Source: Boseongicola sp. SB0665_bin_10
GTDB lineage: Bacteria; Pseudomonadota; Alphaproteobacteria; Rhodobacterales; Rhodobacteraceae
Direction of reading: 5' to 3'
Length of the DNA: 64,000 bases
Assembly: GCA_009838075.1 (NCBI GenBank)
Contig: VXSG01000004.1
Coordinates: 1-64,000 of the forward strand
This document shows, piece by piece, positions 38,654 through 49,197 of the stretch. Both the position numbers and the translations under genes were made by a program. Numbering within the stretch: the first letter of the stretch is position 1; each line of letters begins with the position of its first letter. The notes beneath the pieces are model-generated. The model worked only from the letters and a program-made list of their open reading frames with translations. It was not told the DNA's origin and did not search any database.

Positions 38654-39103
38654 CCGGCCCCGCTATCCGTATCGCCGTCGCCGCTTTGAGCGCTGCCCTG
38701 CGGCGCTGCCGGCCCGCCGCCCGGATTCTCACGGCCCCTAGCCCGACACCCGCCGGACTGGCCGTTCGCCGGTAGCCCGGCCGCCACAGGCGGCGGCAGC
38801 CAGAGCAGCGCCAACAGCCAGAACCCACGGCGTACGATCCGGGACCGCTCTTCCATGCTGTAGCGACGCACCCGCGCTGGCGGCAATTCAACCGTTCCCG
38901 GAGGAAGTCTACACTGACTTCCTGGCCCGTTTCTGGTCCTTGACGCACGCGAAGGGTGACCCGTCCGGCTCAGCTTCGGCATTCAGGTGAAACGCGGGCC
39001 CGGCCAAACCGCTCGAGGCCTCCCGTTCAAGAGCCGGGATCGTGTGGACAGGCACGTCGGCTCGTCCCGCCTGCGTGGGGAATGGTCGACAAGGGCGACG
39101 GCA
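38654..39103. other. Gene-free stretch after the PIN gene
   Basis: 450 bp with Arg- and Pro-rich shadow ORFs only. No hairpin with a T-run, IS end or small gene was recognised between the convergent PIN and DUF3500 genes. Confidence 0.4.
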
Positions 39104-40210
39104 TCATTCCGCCCCGATCCATGCCATGCCGTAGTCATTCTTCAGGTCGCGATAGATACTGTGGGCGTGGCCTTGCTCCCGCGCTTCGGCCAGCGTGTCC
39201 TGGGGTGCGTATTCGATGACCGTAGAAGGCGCGGAAATCCGGAAGTAGGCGAAGCCAGGCGCGTCCTGCGGCCCCCACCAGCCGAAATATGTGTCGTCGA
39301 GCTCGGCCCTGACGGTTTCCATCCTTGCCGCCCGGTCGTCGTCGTTGATGAAGCCGAGGCGTGTCCGGATCAGCGCGACCAGCAGTTCCCTCTGCGCCTC
39401 GGACAGGTCGCTGCCCTTGACGCCTTCGTGAGCGACCGCGGTGCCGAATTCGCCGGGGCCCAGCAGAAGGTCGATGGCCGTGTCGCTTCGGACGGCCCGT
39501 GCCCTTTGGTCCTCACCCAGGCTCCCGAGCAAGGCCTGCGCGGCGTCGACTTCGTCCGCCACGATGAATGCCCGCCCGCCGTCGTGGTCGACGTGGAGCG
39601 GCTGCCCACCGGTCAGCATGGGCGAGAAGGTCACATCGGCCCCGTAGACCGTCACGTTGATGCCAAGGTGGTGACCGCCGAACTGGAACATCCAGGGCCG
39701 GGTCGGGGAAGGCTCTCCCAGGATGGCGACGTAATAATGATCAACGCCGTACTTGTTGAACCAGTGGTCCGTCGGAAAGGTCCGCTCCGCGGCCAGCTGC
39801 CATTCGAGGTTCCGGATGCCGGACGGGCTCATGATCTCGGCCAGCAGCGCGTCCAGCAAGGCGCGTTGCCCTTCGCCGAGTTCCCCCAGCTTCAGCCCGC
39901 CGCGCGGGATCATGCCTTCGGGGAAGTTGGACCAGTTGGAGCGCTGCGCGTTGTCGGTGAACGCGTAGGTCGCCTTGCCGCGCTGCCCCGCATCCAGCGC
40001 CTCGATGAAAGCCCTGGCCGCCGCGGTGATCGCTTCCGTCCTGACGTCGGTCGTTCGGGGCGGGAAATCGTCGCGAAGCCGCGCCTCGATCGGCGCGGTG
40101 TTCACGCCGAAGGCAATGCCCGTCACCAGCCGGGGCTGCCCGAACACCAACGCCATGAATGCGGCCAGGACGACCGCCGACGAGCCCAGAGCCCACAAGG
40201 CAATTCTCAT
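39104..40210 (-). CDS. DUF3500 domain-containing protein
   Basis: A 368-aa protein of the DUF3500 family, whose function is unknown. An N-terminal hydrophobic segment (ALWALGSSAVVLAAFMALVFG) looks like a signal peptide or anchor. Family-like blocks are RSNWSNFPEGMIPRGGLKLGEL, YYVAILGEPSPTRPWMFQFGGHHLGINVT and the C-terminal TYFGWWGP. The His-rich GGHHLG and VDHDGG suggest metal binding, but this is only inference. AGGA at 7 nt supports the ATG at 40210. It stands alone in a gene-poor stretch. Confidence 0.85.
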   Translation of the reverse strand: MRIALWALGSSAVVLAAFMALVFGQPRLVTGIAFGVNTAPIEARLRDDFPPRTTDVRTEAITAAARAFIEALDAGQRGKATYAFTDNAQRSNWSNFPEGMIPRGGLKLGELGEGQRALLDALLAEIMSPSGIRNLEWQLAAERTFPTDHWFNKYGVDHYYVAILGEPSPTRPWMFQFGGHHLGINVTVYGADVTFSPMLTGGQPLHVDHDGGRAFIVADEVDAAQALLGSLGEDQRARAVRSDTAIDLLLGPGEFGTAVAHEGVKGSDLSEAQRELLVALIRTRLGFINDDDRAARMETVRAELDDTYFGWWGPQDAPGFAYFRISAPSTVIEYAPQDTLAEAREQGHAHSIYRDLKNDYGMAWIGAE

Positions 40211-41101
40211 GTGCGCTTCCTGAAAGGAGGGAATCGTGCGTGACACCTCCGCAGCCGAAGAAAGCCGCCTTGCACTTCACGGCATTGTCATCTGCCGTGT
40301 CGAACAGGTCAACCCGAAGTCTCCCTTGCGCACGGCGGAGTTTTTCTCCACGGGCCTTGACGAGGTCGTTTGCCGGGTCGGCAATTCATCCTGCACCGGA
40401 TTCGGCTGTTTCGGCCGCAGATCCGTGACCTGGCCCCGTTCTCCCGCCATGCGCGTGATTGGCGGCACATTGCTTGAGCGGGATCAATCCGGACACCCCC
40501 CGCGCGACACGAGCCCGGTGCGCAACGCCGGACCGTAGGGTCACCATTGCACCATGCGGGCGCGAACGTCCTCCTTGCCGGCGCGCCAGGCCGTCGCGAA
40601 ACCGCCGCATCCCCTGCCAACCGAAAACTGCACGGCCTGGCGCTGATAGATGACCGCAAGTACCTCCGGATGCGATGTCGCCTACGAATTCTCAACACTT
40701 GAATGACGCGCACTACCGCTCTCCGCCGGTCCTGGAGCGAGTACTTGGGTCCGACGGCGGGATCCGTGATCATGCAACGCCAGGGACCTAAGTTCAAACT
40801 GGCCTGAACAAGAACCTCGCCCTGCAATTCGCCGTTCGCGAGGTGCCTCCGGACGCTCGTGGATCTACCTTGCATTGCTGCAACGCCTGGGAAGGACGGA
40901 CGGAGAAGTGCCATGAAATCGACGCAAACGGCAAAGTCGACAAGGTGATGTCCAGCTACGCCGCGTGACCTTTCCCAGCGTAGAGGATGCAAGGACGGGA
41001 CTCCCGGCATGACTGTGCAAAACCGTTGCGATCTCGGGTCGCGCACCGGAAACCAAGGCCCGATCTTCGCTTCCGGGACCGCCACGCAAGACTTTCGCGC
41101 C
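40211..41101. other. Gene-free stretch upstream of the DUF3500 gene
   Basis: About 890 bp without a convincing gene. A 268-aa ORF (40309-41115, minus) is Arg/Cys-rich and not protein-like. A short plus-strand open frame (about 40788-40970, reading QFAVREVPPDARG ... HEIDANGKVDKVMSSYAA) has a coding-like composition but no good start. It may be a decayed gene fragment. Confidence 0.4.
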
Positions 41102-42124
41102 CTATAGCAGCACACCCTGCCCGGTCGAATCGGGAGGAGAGAGACCCAGGTGCTTCCAGGCGTTGGCGGTCAGCATCCGTCCCCGCGGCGTCCTCTGGAT
41201 CAGGCCCTGTTGAAGCAGGTACGGCTCGATGACCTCATCGATCGCATCCCTGCTTTCCGACATCGCCGCCGAGATCGTGTCCGCTCCGACGGGTCCGCCC
41301 TGGTAGTTTTCCGCGATCAAGGAGAGATATTTCCTGTCCGCACCGTCAAGTCCTCGGCCATCAACGCCAAGCCTGGTCAATGCCCCGTCAGCCAGTTCGC
41401 GCGTCAGGCGACCGTCCGATTCGACGACGGCGAAATCCACGACCCGCCGCAGCAGCCGGCCTGCAATTCTCGGCGTGCCACGGGCGCGGCGCGCGATCTC
41501 GTGGGCGCCGCCTTCACCGGTCTCGACCCCCATGAGACGGGCGCCGCGCGAAACAATCTCGTGGAGCTCGTCGTCTGTATAGAACTGCAGCCTGATCGGA
41601 ATCCCGAACCGGTCGCGAAGGGGCGTCGTCAGAAGTCCCAGGCGGGTTGTGGCGCCCACGAGCGTGAAAGGCTGCAACTCGATTCGAACCGTTCGCGCGG
41701 CCGGCCCCTCGCCGATCACGAGGTCAAGCTCGAAATCCTCCATCGCCGGGTAGAGCACCTCTTCCACCGCCGGGTGCAATCGGTGAATCTCGTCGATGAA
41801 AAGGACATCGCGGGCATCGAGATTCGTCAGGATCGCCGCAAGATCTCCCGCCTTTGCCAGTACGGGCCCGGAAGTCATGCGGAAATTGACCCCCAGCTCG
41901 CGCGCCATGATCCGGGCAAGAGTCGTCTTCCCCAGCCCCGGCGGTCCGTGGAACAGTGCGTGGTCCATCGCCTCGCCGCGCTGCTTCGCGCTCTCGATGA
42001 ACACGCGCAGGTTGGCTCTCGCCTCGGCTTGCCCGATGAAGTCGTCAAGCATTCTGGGCCGAAGGGCGCGATCCGCGTCCTCGGGCCTTGCTTCCGGACG
42101 AAGGGTCGGATCCGGCCCGCTCAC
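41102..42124 (-). CDS. ruvB: Holliday junction branch migration ATPase RuvB
   Basis: A 340-aa AAA+ motor that drives branch migration with RuvA. Walker A GPPGLGKT, Walker [11 protein letters not shown], sensor 1 [20 protein letters not shown] and the C-terminal winged helix ([17 protein letters not shown]). The GTG at 42124 has GGAG at 8 nt and gives the usual [11 protein letters not shown]; the tracked ORF extends to 42163. It follows ruvA by 64 bp. Confidence 0.97.
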   Translation of the reverse strand: MSGPDPTLRPEARPEDADRALRPRMLDDFIGQAEARANLRVFIESAKQRGEAMDHALFHGPPGLGKTTLARIMARELGVNFRMTSGPVLAKAGDLAAILTNLDARDVLFIDEIHRLHPAVEEVLYPAMEDFELDLVIGEGPAARTVRIELQPFTLVGATTRLGLLTTPLRDRFGIPIRLQFYTDDELHEIVSRGARLMGVETGEGGAHEIARRARGTPRIAGRLLRRVVDFAVVESDGRLTRELADGALTRLGVDGRGLDGADRKYLSLIAENYQGGPVGADTISAAMSESRDAIDEVIEPYLLQQGLIQRTPRGRMLTANAWKHLGLSPPDSTGQGVLL

Positions 42125-42188
42125 CTCCAGCACTCCTGCCGGACGCCACGAAGGCGCTGGCACTGGAACGTGCTATCCGTGAAGGGGG

Positions 42189-42830
42189 TCATGCGTTCGG
42201 GGCCAATCTCTTCAATGCCTCGCGGATCAGCGTTGCGGTATCGGCATTCTCGGTCATTCCGGCCGCCGCGGCCACTGCCGTTGACGCCTCTCCCGGCGCG
42301 TAGCCGAGATTCCGAAGTGCGGAAAGCGCTTCTGCCTGCCAAGCCGTTCCGGGCACCGGTTCCGTGACAGGCCCGGCTTCCGAACTGACGTCAAGTTCGG
42401 GGCGCGCGCCTCCCTGCATCACCATCATGTCGGGCACCTTGCCCTTGAGCTCGTTCACGACCCGCTGCGCGATCTTGGGACCCACGCCCGGTGCCGCCCT
42501 TATCGACGCCCAGTCGCCGAGGGCGATCGCACGTGCCACGGCGTCAGGCCCCAATGTCCCGAGAATCGCCATGGAGGCCCTTGCGCCAATTCCCTGAACA
42601 CCCATCAGGAGCCTGTGCCACTCACGCTCCACTGGCGTCATGAACCCGAAGAGTTGCAAGAGATCCTCGCGCACGACGAGATCCGTGTAGAGTGACGCCG
42701 CCTCGCCGGTCCCGGGCAACGCCGCCAGTGTCCGGCCGCTGACGAACACGACGTATCCCACGCCACCAACGTCCAGAAGCACGTGATCGCTTGCGCGATG
42801 GTCAATCCTGCCGGACAGGCGCCCGATCAT
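42189..42830 (-). CDS. ruvA: Holliday junction DNA-binding protein RuvA
   Basis: A 213-aa junction-recognition protein. The N-terminal OB fold starts [12 protein letters not shown]; helix-hairpin-helix motifs are [16 protein letters not shown] and [21 protein letters not shown]; domain III is at the C terminus ([17 protein letters not shown]). The ATG at 42830 overlaps the ruvC stop by 4 bp. Confidence 0.97.
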   Translation of the reverse strand: MIGRLSGRIDHRASDHVLLDVGGVGYVVFVSGRTLAALPGTGEAASLYTDLVVREDLLQLFGFMTPVEREWHRLLMGVQGIGARASMAILGTLGPDAVARAIALGDWASIRAAPGVGPKIAQRVVNELKGKVPDMMVMQGGARPELDVSSEAGPVTEPVPGTAWQAEALSALRNLGYAPGEASTAVAAAAGMTENADTATLIREALKRLAPNA

Positions 42831-43312
42831 GCCATCACCAATGCACGGCTTTGGGACATGTGCGCATGGCAAATCGCGACGGCGAGCGCATCAGCCGCGT
42901 CCTGCCCGGAAATTTGCGCTCCGGGGAGCTGCAGCCGCACCATGTGCTCGATCTGTCGCTTGTCGGCGTGCCCGACACCGACGACCGCCTTCTTCACCGC
43001 GTTAGGGGCATACTCGCCAACCTCGACGCCCGCTCGTGCCGGCACCAGCATCGCGATGCCCCTCGCCTGTCCCAGCTTGAGGGTGGACGCACCATCCTTG
43101 CTGACAAAAGTGTGCTCCACTGCCGCCGCGTCCGGCGCGTGTCTCTCCCAGACCTCGGTAAGCTGGTCGAACAATGAGGCAAGCCGAGATCCGAGCGGCC
43201 CCGTGCCGGTCCGGCAGATGCCGTTCGCCACGTGAGAGAGCCGCGACCCGGAGGTCTCGATGACTCCCCAGCCAAGGGCGCGAAGCCCCGGATCCAGTCC
43301 CATTACGCGCAT
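42827..43312 (-). CDS. ruvC: Holliday junction resolvase RuvC
   Basis: A 161-aa endonuclease that cleaves junctions. The catalytic acids are in [23 protein letters not shown] and the C-terminal [12 protein letters not shown]. The tracked ORF (to 43702) is overlong; the ATG at 43312 gives the family N terminus MRVMGLDPG. First gene of ruvC-ruvA-ruvB, no yebC adjacent. Confidence 0.97.
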   Translation of the reverse strand: MRVMGLDPGLRALGWGVIETSGSRLSHVANGICRTGTGPLGSRLASLFDQLTEVWERHAPDAAAVEHTFVSKDGASTLKLGQARGIAMLVPARAGVEVGEYAPNAVKKAVVGVGHADKRQIEHMVRLQLPGAQISGQDAADALAVAICHAHMSQSRALVMA

Positions 43313-43619
43313 TTTCCTGACCTGCTCTGCTGACCTCGCCCGGAAATTAGCACAAAACGTGAATATCTGCCAAGAAATTTGGCGGGAGCGCTTGGGCGCG
43401 GCAGTTCTCCAGCGCCCGCGTCCTGCCTGCGGGACGCGTTCGTCCGGTTTCGGAAGCGACATCTGGCATGTCGCTTTTTCCCAATTATATTGACGGGTTA
43501 CGGCAGTTCCGGAGATATGCAGTTCCTGCATACGGGACATGCGAATTTGAGCCTTGTCCAGGCATTTCCTCGCCTCTAGCTGCGACTCGAAACGCAACGC
43601 CAGCAAGAGGAGAACGGCC
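43313..43619. other. Divergent intergenic region between ruvC and the DUF1127 gene
   Basis: 307 bp holding promoters for both strands. A small palindrome (GCCAA gaaat TTGGC, 43369-43383) lies about 57 bp before ruvC. A candidate promoter for the plus strand is listed separately. Confidence 0.4.
43463..43491 (+). promoter_or_regulatory. Candidate promoter of the DUF1127 gene
   Basis: CTGGCA and TATATT with 17-bp spacing in an AT-rich patch, about 130 bp before the DUF1127 ATG. A TTGACG box just after it could be a second -35. Confidence 0.35.
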
Positions 43620-43820
43620 ATGGCCATCACCATGAATCGCGGCACCGCCGCCAACGTCAGAGGGACGCCAATGACCCTGTCCGGGATTGTCTCGGGCGTC
43701 ATTCACTGGAACAAGGCACGCCGCACCCGCGCCGTCCTGTCCAGGCTGAGCACCCACGAACTGGATGACATCGGCATTTCCCGTGGAGACATCGACTCGA
43801 TCTGCCTGGGCCGCAGATAG
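43620..43820 (+). CDS. DUF1127 domain-containing small basic protein
   Basis: A 66-aa protein ending in a DUF1127 (YjiS-like) domain: [27 protein letters not shown]. Small Arg-rich DUF1127 proteins in alphaproteobacteria affect phosphate and carbon metabolism and RNA turnover. AGAGGAGA at 6 nt supports the ATG at 43620. It has its own intrinsic terminator, so it forms a single-gene unit. Confidence 0.88.
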   Translation: MAITMNRGTAANVRGTPMTLSGIVSGVIHWNKARRTRAVLSRLSTHELDDIGISRGDIDSICLGRR

Positions 43821-43870
43821 GCCGATTCCAACCTCTGGCGCATGCCAGGCCGGGAACGCGCGGAATTCCG

Positions 43871-43901
43871 AAGGGACCGATTCCTGATCGGTCCCTTTTT
43901 T
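43871..43901 (+). terminator. Rho-independent terminator of the DUF1127 gene
   Basis: An 8-bp GGGACCGA/TCGGTCCC stem (10 bp with the A/T pairs) with a 7-nt loop, followed by six T. It lies about 50 bp past the stop. Confidence 0.92.
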
Positions 43902-44107
43902 GTCGGTGCCTGTCGGACTCCATCCTTGCAAAGGACCGCAAGCCGGGCCATGAGATTGTGCGGCATTTCTTCTGCAAGTCTCGCTGCGGTGGCACAGATG
44001 ACCGACATGGCCAAGCCCGGTGCATTTTCGATTCTTGAAGGCACGGACGTCGGGGGTCCGGCAGCAGCTGCCTGTCACTTGACGGATTCCGCGAGGGCGA
44101 TGACGCG

Positions 44108-45772
44108 ATGGCTATCGAAGCTGACCACGTAATTGTCGGCGCGGGCAGCGCCGGCTGTGCAATGGCGTACCGACTCGCCGAAGCCGGTCGCAAGGTCATC
44201 GTCGTGGAGTACGGCGGCAGCGACCTCGGACCGCTCATCAACATGCCGGGTGCACTCAGCTACCCGATGAGAATGCGCCGATACGACTGGGGACTTGTGA
44301 GCGACCCCGAACCGCACCTTGGCGACCGGCGAATTGCGACTCCTCGCGGCAAGGTGATTGGCGGGTCGAGTTCCATCAACGGAATGGTCTACGTGCGTGG
44401 CCATGCACGGGACTTCGACCATTGGCGTGACCTGGGAGCGGACGCCTGGAGCTACGCCGATGTCCTGCCCTACTTCCAGCGAATGGAGGACTGGCACGAT
44501 GGCAGCCGTGGCGGTTCGGCCTCATGGCGCGGTCGGGGAGGACCGCTGCACGTCACGCGCGGACAACGGCGCAATCCGCTGACACGTGCCTTCGTCGAGG
44601 CCGGGCGGCAGGCGGGCTATCCCGTGACCCTGGACTTCAATGGCTACCAGCAGGAAGGTTTCGGCGCCTTCGAGATGACCATCTGGAACGGTGCGCGATG
44701 GTCGGCGGCCAAGGCCTATCTGAGACCTGCGCTGCGGACCGGGAATTGCAGGCTGGTCCGTGCCCACGCGAACCGAGTCACCTTTGATGGAACACGGGCG
44801 ACCGGAGTCGAGATCGAGCGCGCCGGACGCACCGAGGTGATTCACGTTGGTTCCGAAGTCATTCTGTCGGCCTCATCCCTGAATTCACCGAAGCTGCTCA
44901 TGCTCTCGGGCATTGGCCCTGCAGCGCATCTGGCCGAACACGGGATCGAGGTCCTCGCGGATCGGCGAGGTGTCGGCCAGAACCTTCAGGATCACCTCGA
45001 ACTCTATGTCCAAGTGGCCACATCGCAGCCGGTGAGCCTGTACAGGTACTGGAATCTCCCGGGCAAGGCCTATGTGGCCTTGCGCTGGCTTCTCGCCCGC
45101 GACGGCCCCGGCGCCTCGAACCAGTTCGAGAGCACGGGTTTCATCCGTTCTGCGGCCGGAGTCGAGTATCCCGACATCCAGTTCCATTTCCTGCCGATCG
45201 CAATCGGGTATGACGGGCGGATGGCGGCGAAGATGCACGGCTTTCAGGCCCATGTCGGCCCGATGCGGAGCCCTTCCCGTGGCGAGGTGCTGTTGCGGTC
45301 GGCCGACCCTAGGGATCCGCCGCGAATCAGGTTCAACTACATGAGCCACGAGAGTGACTGGCGGGACTTCCGAACCGGCATCCGGCTGACACGCGAAATC
45401 TTCGCCCAGCCGGCATTTGCACCATATTACGGTCGGGAGCTGCTGCCCGGACCCGAAGCCCAGACCGACGACGAGCTCGATGCCGTGGTCCGGGATCATG
45501 TCGAAAGCGCCTACCATCCCTGCGGCACAGCGCGCATGGGACGACGAGACGACCCGATGGCGGTCGTGGACGCGGAAGCGCGCGTGATCGGGGTCGAAGG
45601 GCTCCGGCTCGCGGACAGTTCCGTCTTTCCAAGGATCACCAACGGCAACTTGAACGCGCCGTCAATCATGGTTGGCGAAAAGGTCTCCGACGCAATTCTC
45701 GGCCGGCCGCCACTGGCACCCAGCAATCTGGAGCCCTGGATTCATCCCGACTGGGAAAGTCGACAACGATAG
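44108..45772 (+). CDS. GMC-family FAD oxidoreductase, choline dehydrogenase-like
   Basis: A 554-aa flavoprotein very like BetA, which oxidises choline to betaine aldehyde. The FAD-binding [18 protein letters not shown] is at residues 10-27, GMC signature [21 protein letters not shown] follows, and the catalytic His lies in [11 protein letters not shown] with [16 protein letters not shown]. Several stretches ([43 protein letters not shown]) match BetA closely. betB and betI are missing nearby, so choline as substrate is not certain; a related primary alcohol is possible. Convergent with the first SDR gene and near the sulfatase gene. Confidence 0.88.
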   Translation: MAIEADHVIVGAGSAGCAMAYRLAEAGRKVIVVEYGGSDLGPLINMPGALSYPMRMRRYDWGLVSDPEPHLGDRRIATPRGKVIGGSSSINGMVYVRGHARDFDHWRDLGADAWSYADVLPYFQRMEDWHDGSRGGSASWRGRGGPLHVTRGQRRNPLTRAFVEAGRQAGYPVTLDFNGYQQEGFGAFEMTIWNGARWSAAKAYLRPALRTGNCRLVRAHANRVTFDGTRATGVEIERAGRTEVIHVGSEVILSASSLNSPKLLMLSGIGPAAHLAEHGIEVLADRRGVGQNLQDHLELYVQVATSQPVSLYRYWNLPGKAYVALRWLLARDGPGASNQFESTGFIRSAAGVEYPDIQFHFLPIAIGYDGRMAAKMHGFQAHVGPMRSPSRGEVLLRSADPRDPPRIRFNYMSHESDWRDFRTGIRLTREIFAQPAFAPYYGRELLPGPEAQTDDELDAVVRDHVESAYHPCGTARMGRRDDPMAVVDAEARVIGVEGLRLADSSVFPRITNGNLNAPSIMVGEKVSDAILGRPPLAPSNLEPWIHPDWESRQR

Positions 45773-45788
45773 TCCTTCCGGACCTCGC

Positions 45789-46550
45789 TCAAGGCGCGAG
45801 AGTCTCGGTATTCCCATCCACGGCGAGAACCTGGCCGGAAATCTTCGACGCCGCACCCGAAGCCAGGAAATGGACCGTGCCTGCCACGTCTGCAGCCGTG
45901 ACCCAGGTCTTCATCGACACGCCGGCCGCATGACTTCGCCGCACTTCGGCTTCGTCAACGCCCTGCGCAGCGGCTTCCATCGCGACCACCCTGTCCATGC
46001 GCGGCCCCTCGACCGCACCGGGGCAAACGGCATTGACGCGAACGCCCGCCGGCCCAAGTTCCATCGCCAGGGTCTTCGTCAGGCCCACAAGCGCCCATTT
46101 GGCGGCGGCGTAGGGACTCCTGAGCGGATAGCCCGCAATTCCGGCCGTCGAGGAGGTCAGGACGATCAAGCCAGCCCTTTCGGCACGCATCACGCGCGCA
46201 GCCCAGCGGCATGTCAGGAACGTCCCATGCAAGTTCGTTGCCACGCAGCGCTGCCATTCACCGTAATCCAGATCCTCTATCCGGCCAGCCGGCCCGCCCG
46301 TGCCGGCATTCGCGCAGACCACGTCGGCACCGCCCCAACTTGCCTCGACGATCCCCAGGAAGGCTGCCATTTCGGTCTCCGACGTGACGTCCGCCACTGC
46401 GGTCGTTGCCTCCGGCCATGCCGACGCGAACGCGGCGACCGCGTTCGCGTCGACGTCGCAGACGGCGACCTGATCGCCGTCGGCAAGGAACCGTTCCGCG
46501 ATAGCCTTGCCGATTCCGGAAGCGCCCGCGGTTACGACAATCCGGCGCAA
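45789..46550 (-). CDS. Short-chain dehydrogenase/reductase (SDR)
   Basis: A 253-aa classical SDR oxidising or reducing an alcohol/ketone with NAD(P). The cofactor motif is TAGASGIGKAIAERF, the NAG motif VCANAGTGG, catalytic Ser in LTSSTAGIAG and YAAAK, and the C-terminal GQVLAVDGN is typical. The start is a TTG at 46550 with AGGAG. It lies tail to tail with the GMC gene (16 bp apart) and head to head with the sulfatase gene. Its substrate is unknown. Confidence 0.9.
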   Translation of the reverse strand: MRRIVVTAGASGIGKAIAERFLADGDQVAVCDVDANAVAAFASAWPEATTAVADVTSETEMAAFLGIVEASWGGADVVCANAGTGGPAGRIEDLDYGEWQRCVATNLHGTFLTCRWAARVMRAERAGLIVLTSSTAGIAGYPLRSPYAAAKWALVGLTKTLAMELGPAGVRVNAVCPGAVEGPRMDRVVAMEAAAQGVDEAEVRRSHAAGVSMKTWVTAADVAGTVHFLASGAASKISGQVLAVDGNTETLAP

Positions 46551-46764
46551 TTGCGTTCTCCTGCTCGATCTTGACGGAATCGGATGGCAGTCACCGATTC
46601 GCTGGCATTACGGACTTCCCGGGCCGCAACATGGCCTGCAAGAGCATAGCAGTCCACCGCAGAAACGTCATGAGCAATGCTGGAATTCGTCCGGCCAATC
46701 CCGGCTTGCGAAGCAACGGGGCGCATGCGACCAACGGTGCCGAAAAAGAGGAAATCGAGCGAGA

Positions 46765-48429
46765 ATGAGCGAGACCGGAAAGACCGCAAGAAACATACTC
46801 TTCGTCATGCATGATCAGCTCCGCTTCGACTACCTGAGCTGCGCCGGGCACCCGCACTTGCACACGCCGAACTTTGATCGAGTCGCGTCGATGGGAGTGC
46901 GGTTCACCAACGCATATGCCCAGTCGCCTGTCTGCGGCGCGTCCCGGATGAGCTTCTATACCGGCCGTTACGTCTCGTCTCATGGCGCCCAGTGGAACGG
47001 GTTTCCCATCAGGGTCGGCGAACAGACGCTTGGGGACCACCTGCGACGCCTTGGCATGAGCTGCTGGTTGATCGGCAAGACGCACATGAAGGCGGACGCC
47101 GAGGGAATGGCTCGCCTCGGGCTTGCACCCGACAGCGTCATTGGCGCGCGACAGGCCGAGTGCGGCTTTGACGCCTGGATCAGGGACGACGGGCTCTGGG
47201 GCGAAGGGCCGGACGGGTACTATGACGAAAGGCCCTCTCCCTACAACGAATACCTCAGGTCGAAAGGCTATCCCGGCACAAATCCCTGGGCTGACTTTGC
47301 CAACGCCGGGAGCGACGACGACAAAATCGCCAGCGGATGGATGCTCGTCAATTCGGACAAACCCGCCAACATCCGCGAGCAAGACAGTGAAACGCCCTGG
47401 CTTACGCGCGAGGCCATCCGGTTCATCGACCAGGCGACTGATCCCTGGTGTGCGCATCTAAGCTACATCAAGCCGCATTGGCCCTACATCGTGCCGTCCC
47501 CCTACCACGCCATGTACGGCCCGAACCATGTTCCGGCTCCACGACGCCACGAGATCGAGCGAGACGACCCGCACCCTGTCTACGGAGCCTACATGGACAA
47601 TCGCGCCGCCGCCGCGTTTCAAAATGACGAGGCGCGGCAAAAGGCGGTTCGCGCCTACATGGGCCTGATCAAGCAATGCGACGACCAGCTGGGCAAGCTG
47701 CTTGATCACCTGGAAGCAACGGATCGGATGGACAGCACGATGATCGTCCTGACCTCCGATCACGGCGACTACCTGGGAGATCACTGGCTGGGCGAAAAGG
47801 ACCTCTTCCACGAGCCGAGCGTCAAGATCCCGCTCATCGTCTACGACCCGCGCCCTGACGCGGACGGCACCCGCGGCCAGACCTGCGACGCTCTTGTCGA
47901 GTCCATTGATGTCGCCGCCACGTTCGTGGAGTTTGCGGGTGGCAAGGTGCCCGATCACGTCATCGAGGGACGGTCGCTCCTGCCGCTGATTCGCGGCGAG
48001 TCCCCTGCGTGGCGCGAATTCGTCATCAGCGAATACGACTATTCCGTGACGCCGCAATGCGCAAAGCTCGGACTCGAGCCGCGCGATGCACGACTCTTCA
48101 TGGTCTTCGATGGCCGGTTCAAGATGATGCATGCCGAAGGAGGCTTTCGGCCAATGCTCTTCGATCTGGAGACCGATCCAGACGAGTTTCACGACCTCGC
48201 CAAGGGAGACGCGCATCAAGGCGAGATCGACAGGCTCTACGGATGCCTTGCCAAGTGGGGCAGGCGACTGGCGCAGCGTGTGACCAAGTCCGACGACGAC
48301 ATCAAGGCCATGCGCGGGCGATCACAACGCAAGGGCATCCTGCCCTTCCTCGTTGACGGCTCCGAGGTCGAAGACGAATTCACGGCACGGTATCGCGGCC
48401 GGACGCCGGCCAGGTTTGCGGAGGAATAG
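46765..48429 (+). CDS. Sulfatase / phosphonate monoester hydrolase family enzyme
   Basis: A 554-aa alkaline-phosphatase-superfamily hydrolase that cleaves sulfate esters or phosphonate monoesters. Metal ligands begin in FVMHDQLRFD. The modified-Cys signature is SPVCGASRMSFYTGRY (C-x-A-x-R), so it needs formylglycine maturation. IVLTSDHGDYLGDHWLGEKD supplies further ligands. The stretch PHWPYIVPSPYHAMY recalls phosphonate monoester hydrolases rather than choline-sulfatase. No signal peptide, so it should be cytoplasmic. The ATG at 46765 is used; the tracked ORF begins earlier. The next SDR follows after 3 bp. Confidence 0.88.
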   Translation: MSETGKTARNILFVMHDQLRFDYLSCAGHPHLHTPNFDRVASMGVRFTNAYAQSPVCGASRMSFYTGRYVSSHGAQWNGFPIRVGEQTLGDHLRRLGMSCWLIGKTHMKADAEGMARLGLAPDSVIGARQAECGFDAWIRDDGLWGEGPDGYYDERPSPYNEYLRSKGYPGTNPWADFANAGSDDDKIASGWMLVNSDKPANIREQDSETPWLTREAIRFIDQATDPWCAHLSYIKPHWPYIVPSPYHAMYGPNHVPAPRRHEIERDDPHPVYGAYMDNRAAAAFQNDEARQKAVRAYMGLIKQCDDQLGKLLDHLEATDRMDSTMIVLTSDHGDYLGDHWLGEKDLFHEPSVKIPLIVYDPRPDADGTRGQTCDALVESIDVAATFVEFAGGKVPDHVIEGRSLLPLIRGESPAWREFVISEYDYSVTPQCAKLGLEPRDARLFMVFDGRFKMMHAEGGFRPMLFDLETDPDEFHDLAKGDAHQGEIDRLYGCLAKWGRRLAQRVTKSDDDIKAMRGRSQRKGILPFLVDGSEVEDEFTARYRGRTPARFAEE

Positions 48430-48432
48430 CTT

Positions 48433-49197
48433 GTGCGGGTCGCCATCACGGGTGCAGCGTCAGGAATTGGAGCGGCCACCGCGAAAAGGCTGTTGGCGGC
48501 AGGGCACGAGGTCATCGCCTTCGACATCGCCGAGCCTGCCTCGGCCAGTGCCTGGTACAACTGCGACATGGCGGATCCGACCTCGATCGATGCCGCCGTC
48601 GCCAGGGCGCATGGGCGTTTTGACGCGCTTGTCACCTGTGCGGGCATCCCGCCCCGGCCCGGCAATGCGCAAGCCGTCCTCGCAGTGAATGCACTGGGCC
48701 TGGTTCATCTGACCGAAGCATTCCTGCCGCTGCTCCAGAAGGGCGCCAGCATCGTCAACGTCGCATCTCGCGCGGGCGGGCACTGGCGCGACAACATCGC
48801 CGAGGTGAAGGCATTGTTGGCTCTGCGGGACCCGTCGAGTCTCGATTCGTTCATCACGCGCCACGACATCGACCACGTCCGCGCCTACAATCTCTCGAAG
48901 GAGGCCGTGATCGTCTGGACCATGGCCAGCACGGAACGGCTGACCGGGATGGACATCCGCATGAATTCCGTGAGTCCTGGCGCCGTCAGCACTGGCATTC
49001 TCGAAGACTTCGCCAACGCCTTCGGTGAAGTTGTGGCCAGAAACGTCGCGCGTGCCGGACGACCGGCATTGCCGGAAGAAGTTGCCGACCTGATCATCTT
49101 CCTGGCCAGCCCTGAGAGCAACTGGATCAAGGGGATCGATCTCTGCATTGACGGCGGGATGTCAGCCATGGCGTTGTCCGACACGCTTGGGCTCTGA
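48433..49197 (+). CDS. Short-chain dehydrogenase/reductase (SDR)
   Basis: A 254-aa SDR with TGAASGIGAATAKRLLAAG, VTCAGIPP, INVASRAGGHW-like Ser region (VNVASRAGG) and catalytic YNLSK. It resembles the coniferyl-alcohol/3-alpha-hydroxysteroid dehydrogenase-type subgroup, with a longer insert before the YxxxK. The start is GTG with GGAGG at 8 nt. It is 3 bp from the sulfatase gene, so the two are probably one operon acting on the same substrate. Confidence 0.9.
   Translation: MRVAITGAASGIGAATAKRLLAAGHEVIAFDIAEPASASAWYNCDMADPTSIDAAVARAHGRFDALVTCAGIPPRPGNAQAVLAVNALGLVHLTEAFLPLLQKGASIVNVASRAGGHWRDNIAEVKALLALRDPSSLDSFITRHDIDHVRAYNLSKEAVIVWTMASTERLTGMDIRMNSVSPGAVSTGILEDFANAFGEVVARNVARAGRPALPEEVADLIIFLASPESNWIKGIDLCIDGGMSAMALSDTLGL

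Noticed and set aside
40309-41115. A 268-aa minus-strand ORF considered as a possible transposase relic
   Set aside because: Composition is Arg/Cys-rich and no transposase motif or terminal repeat was found.
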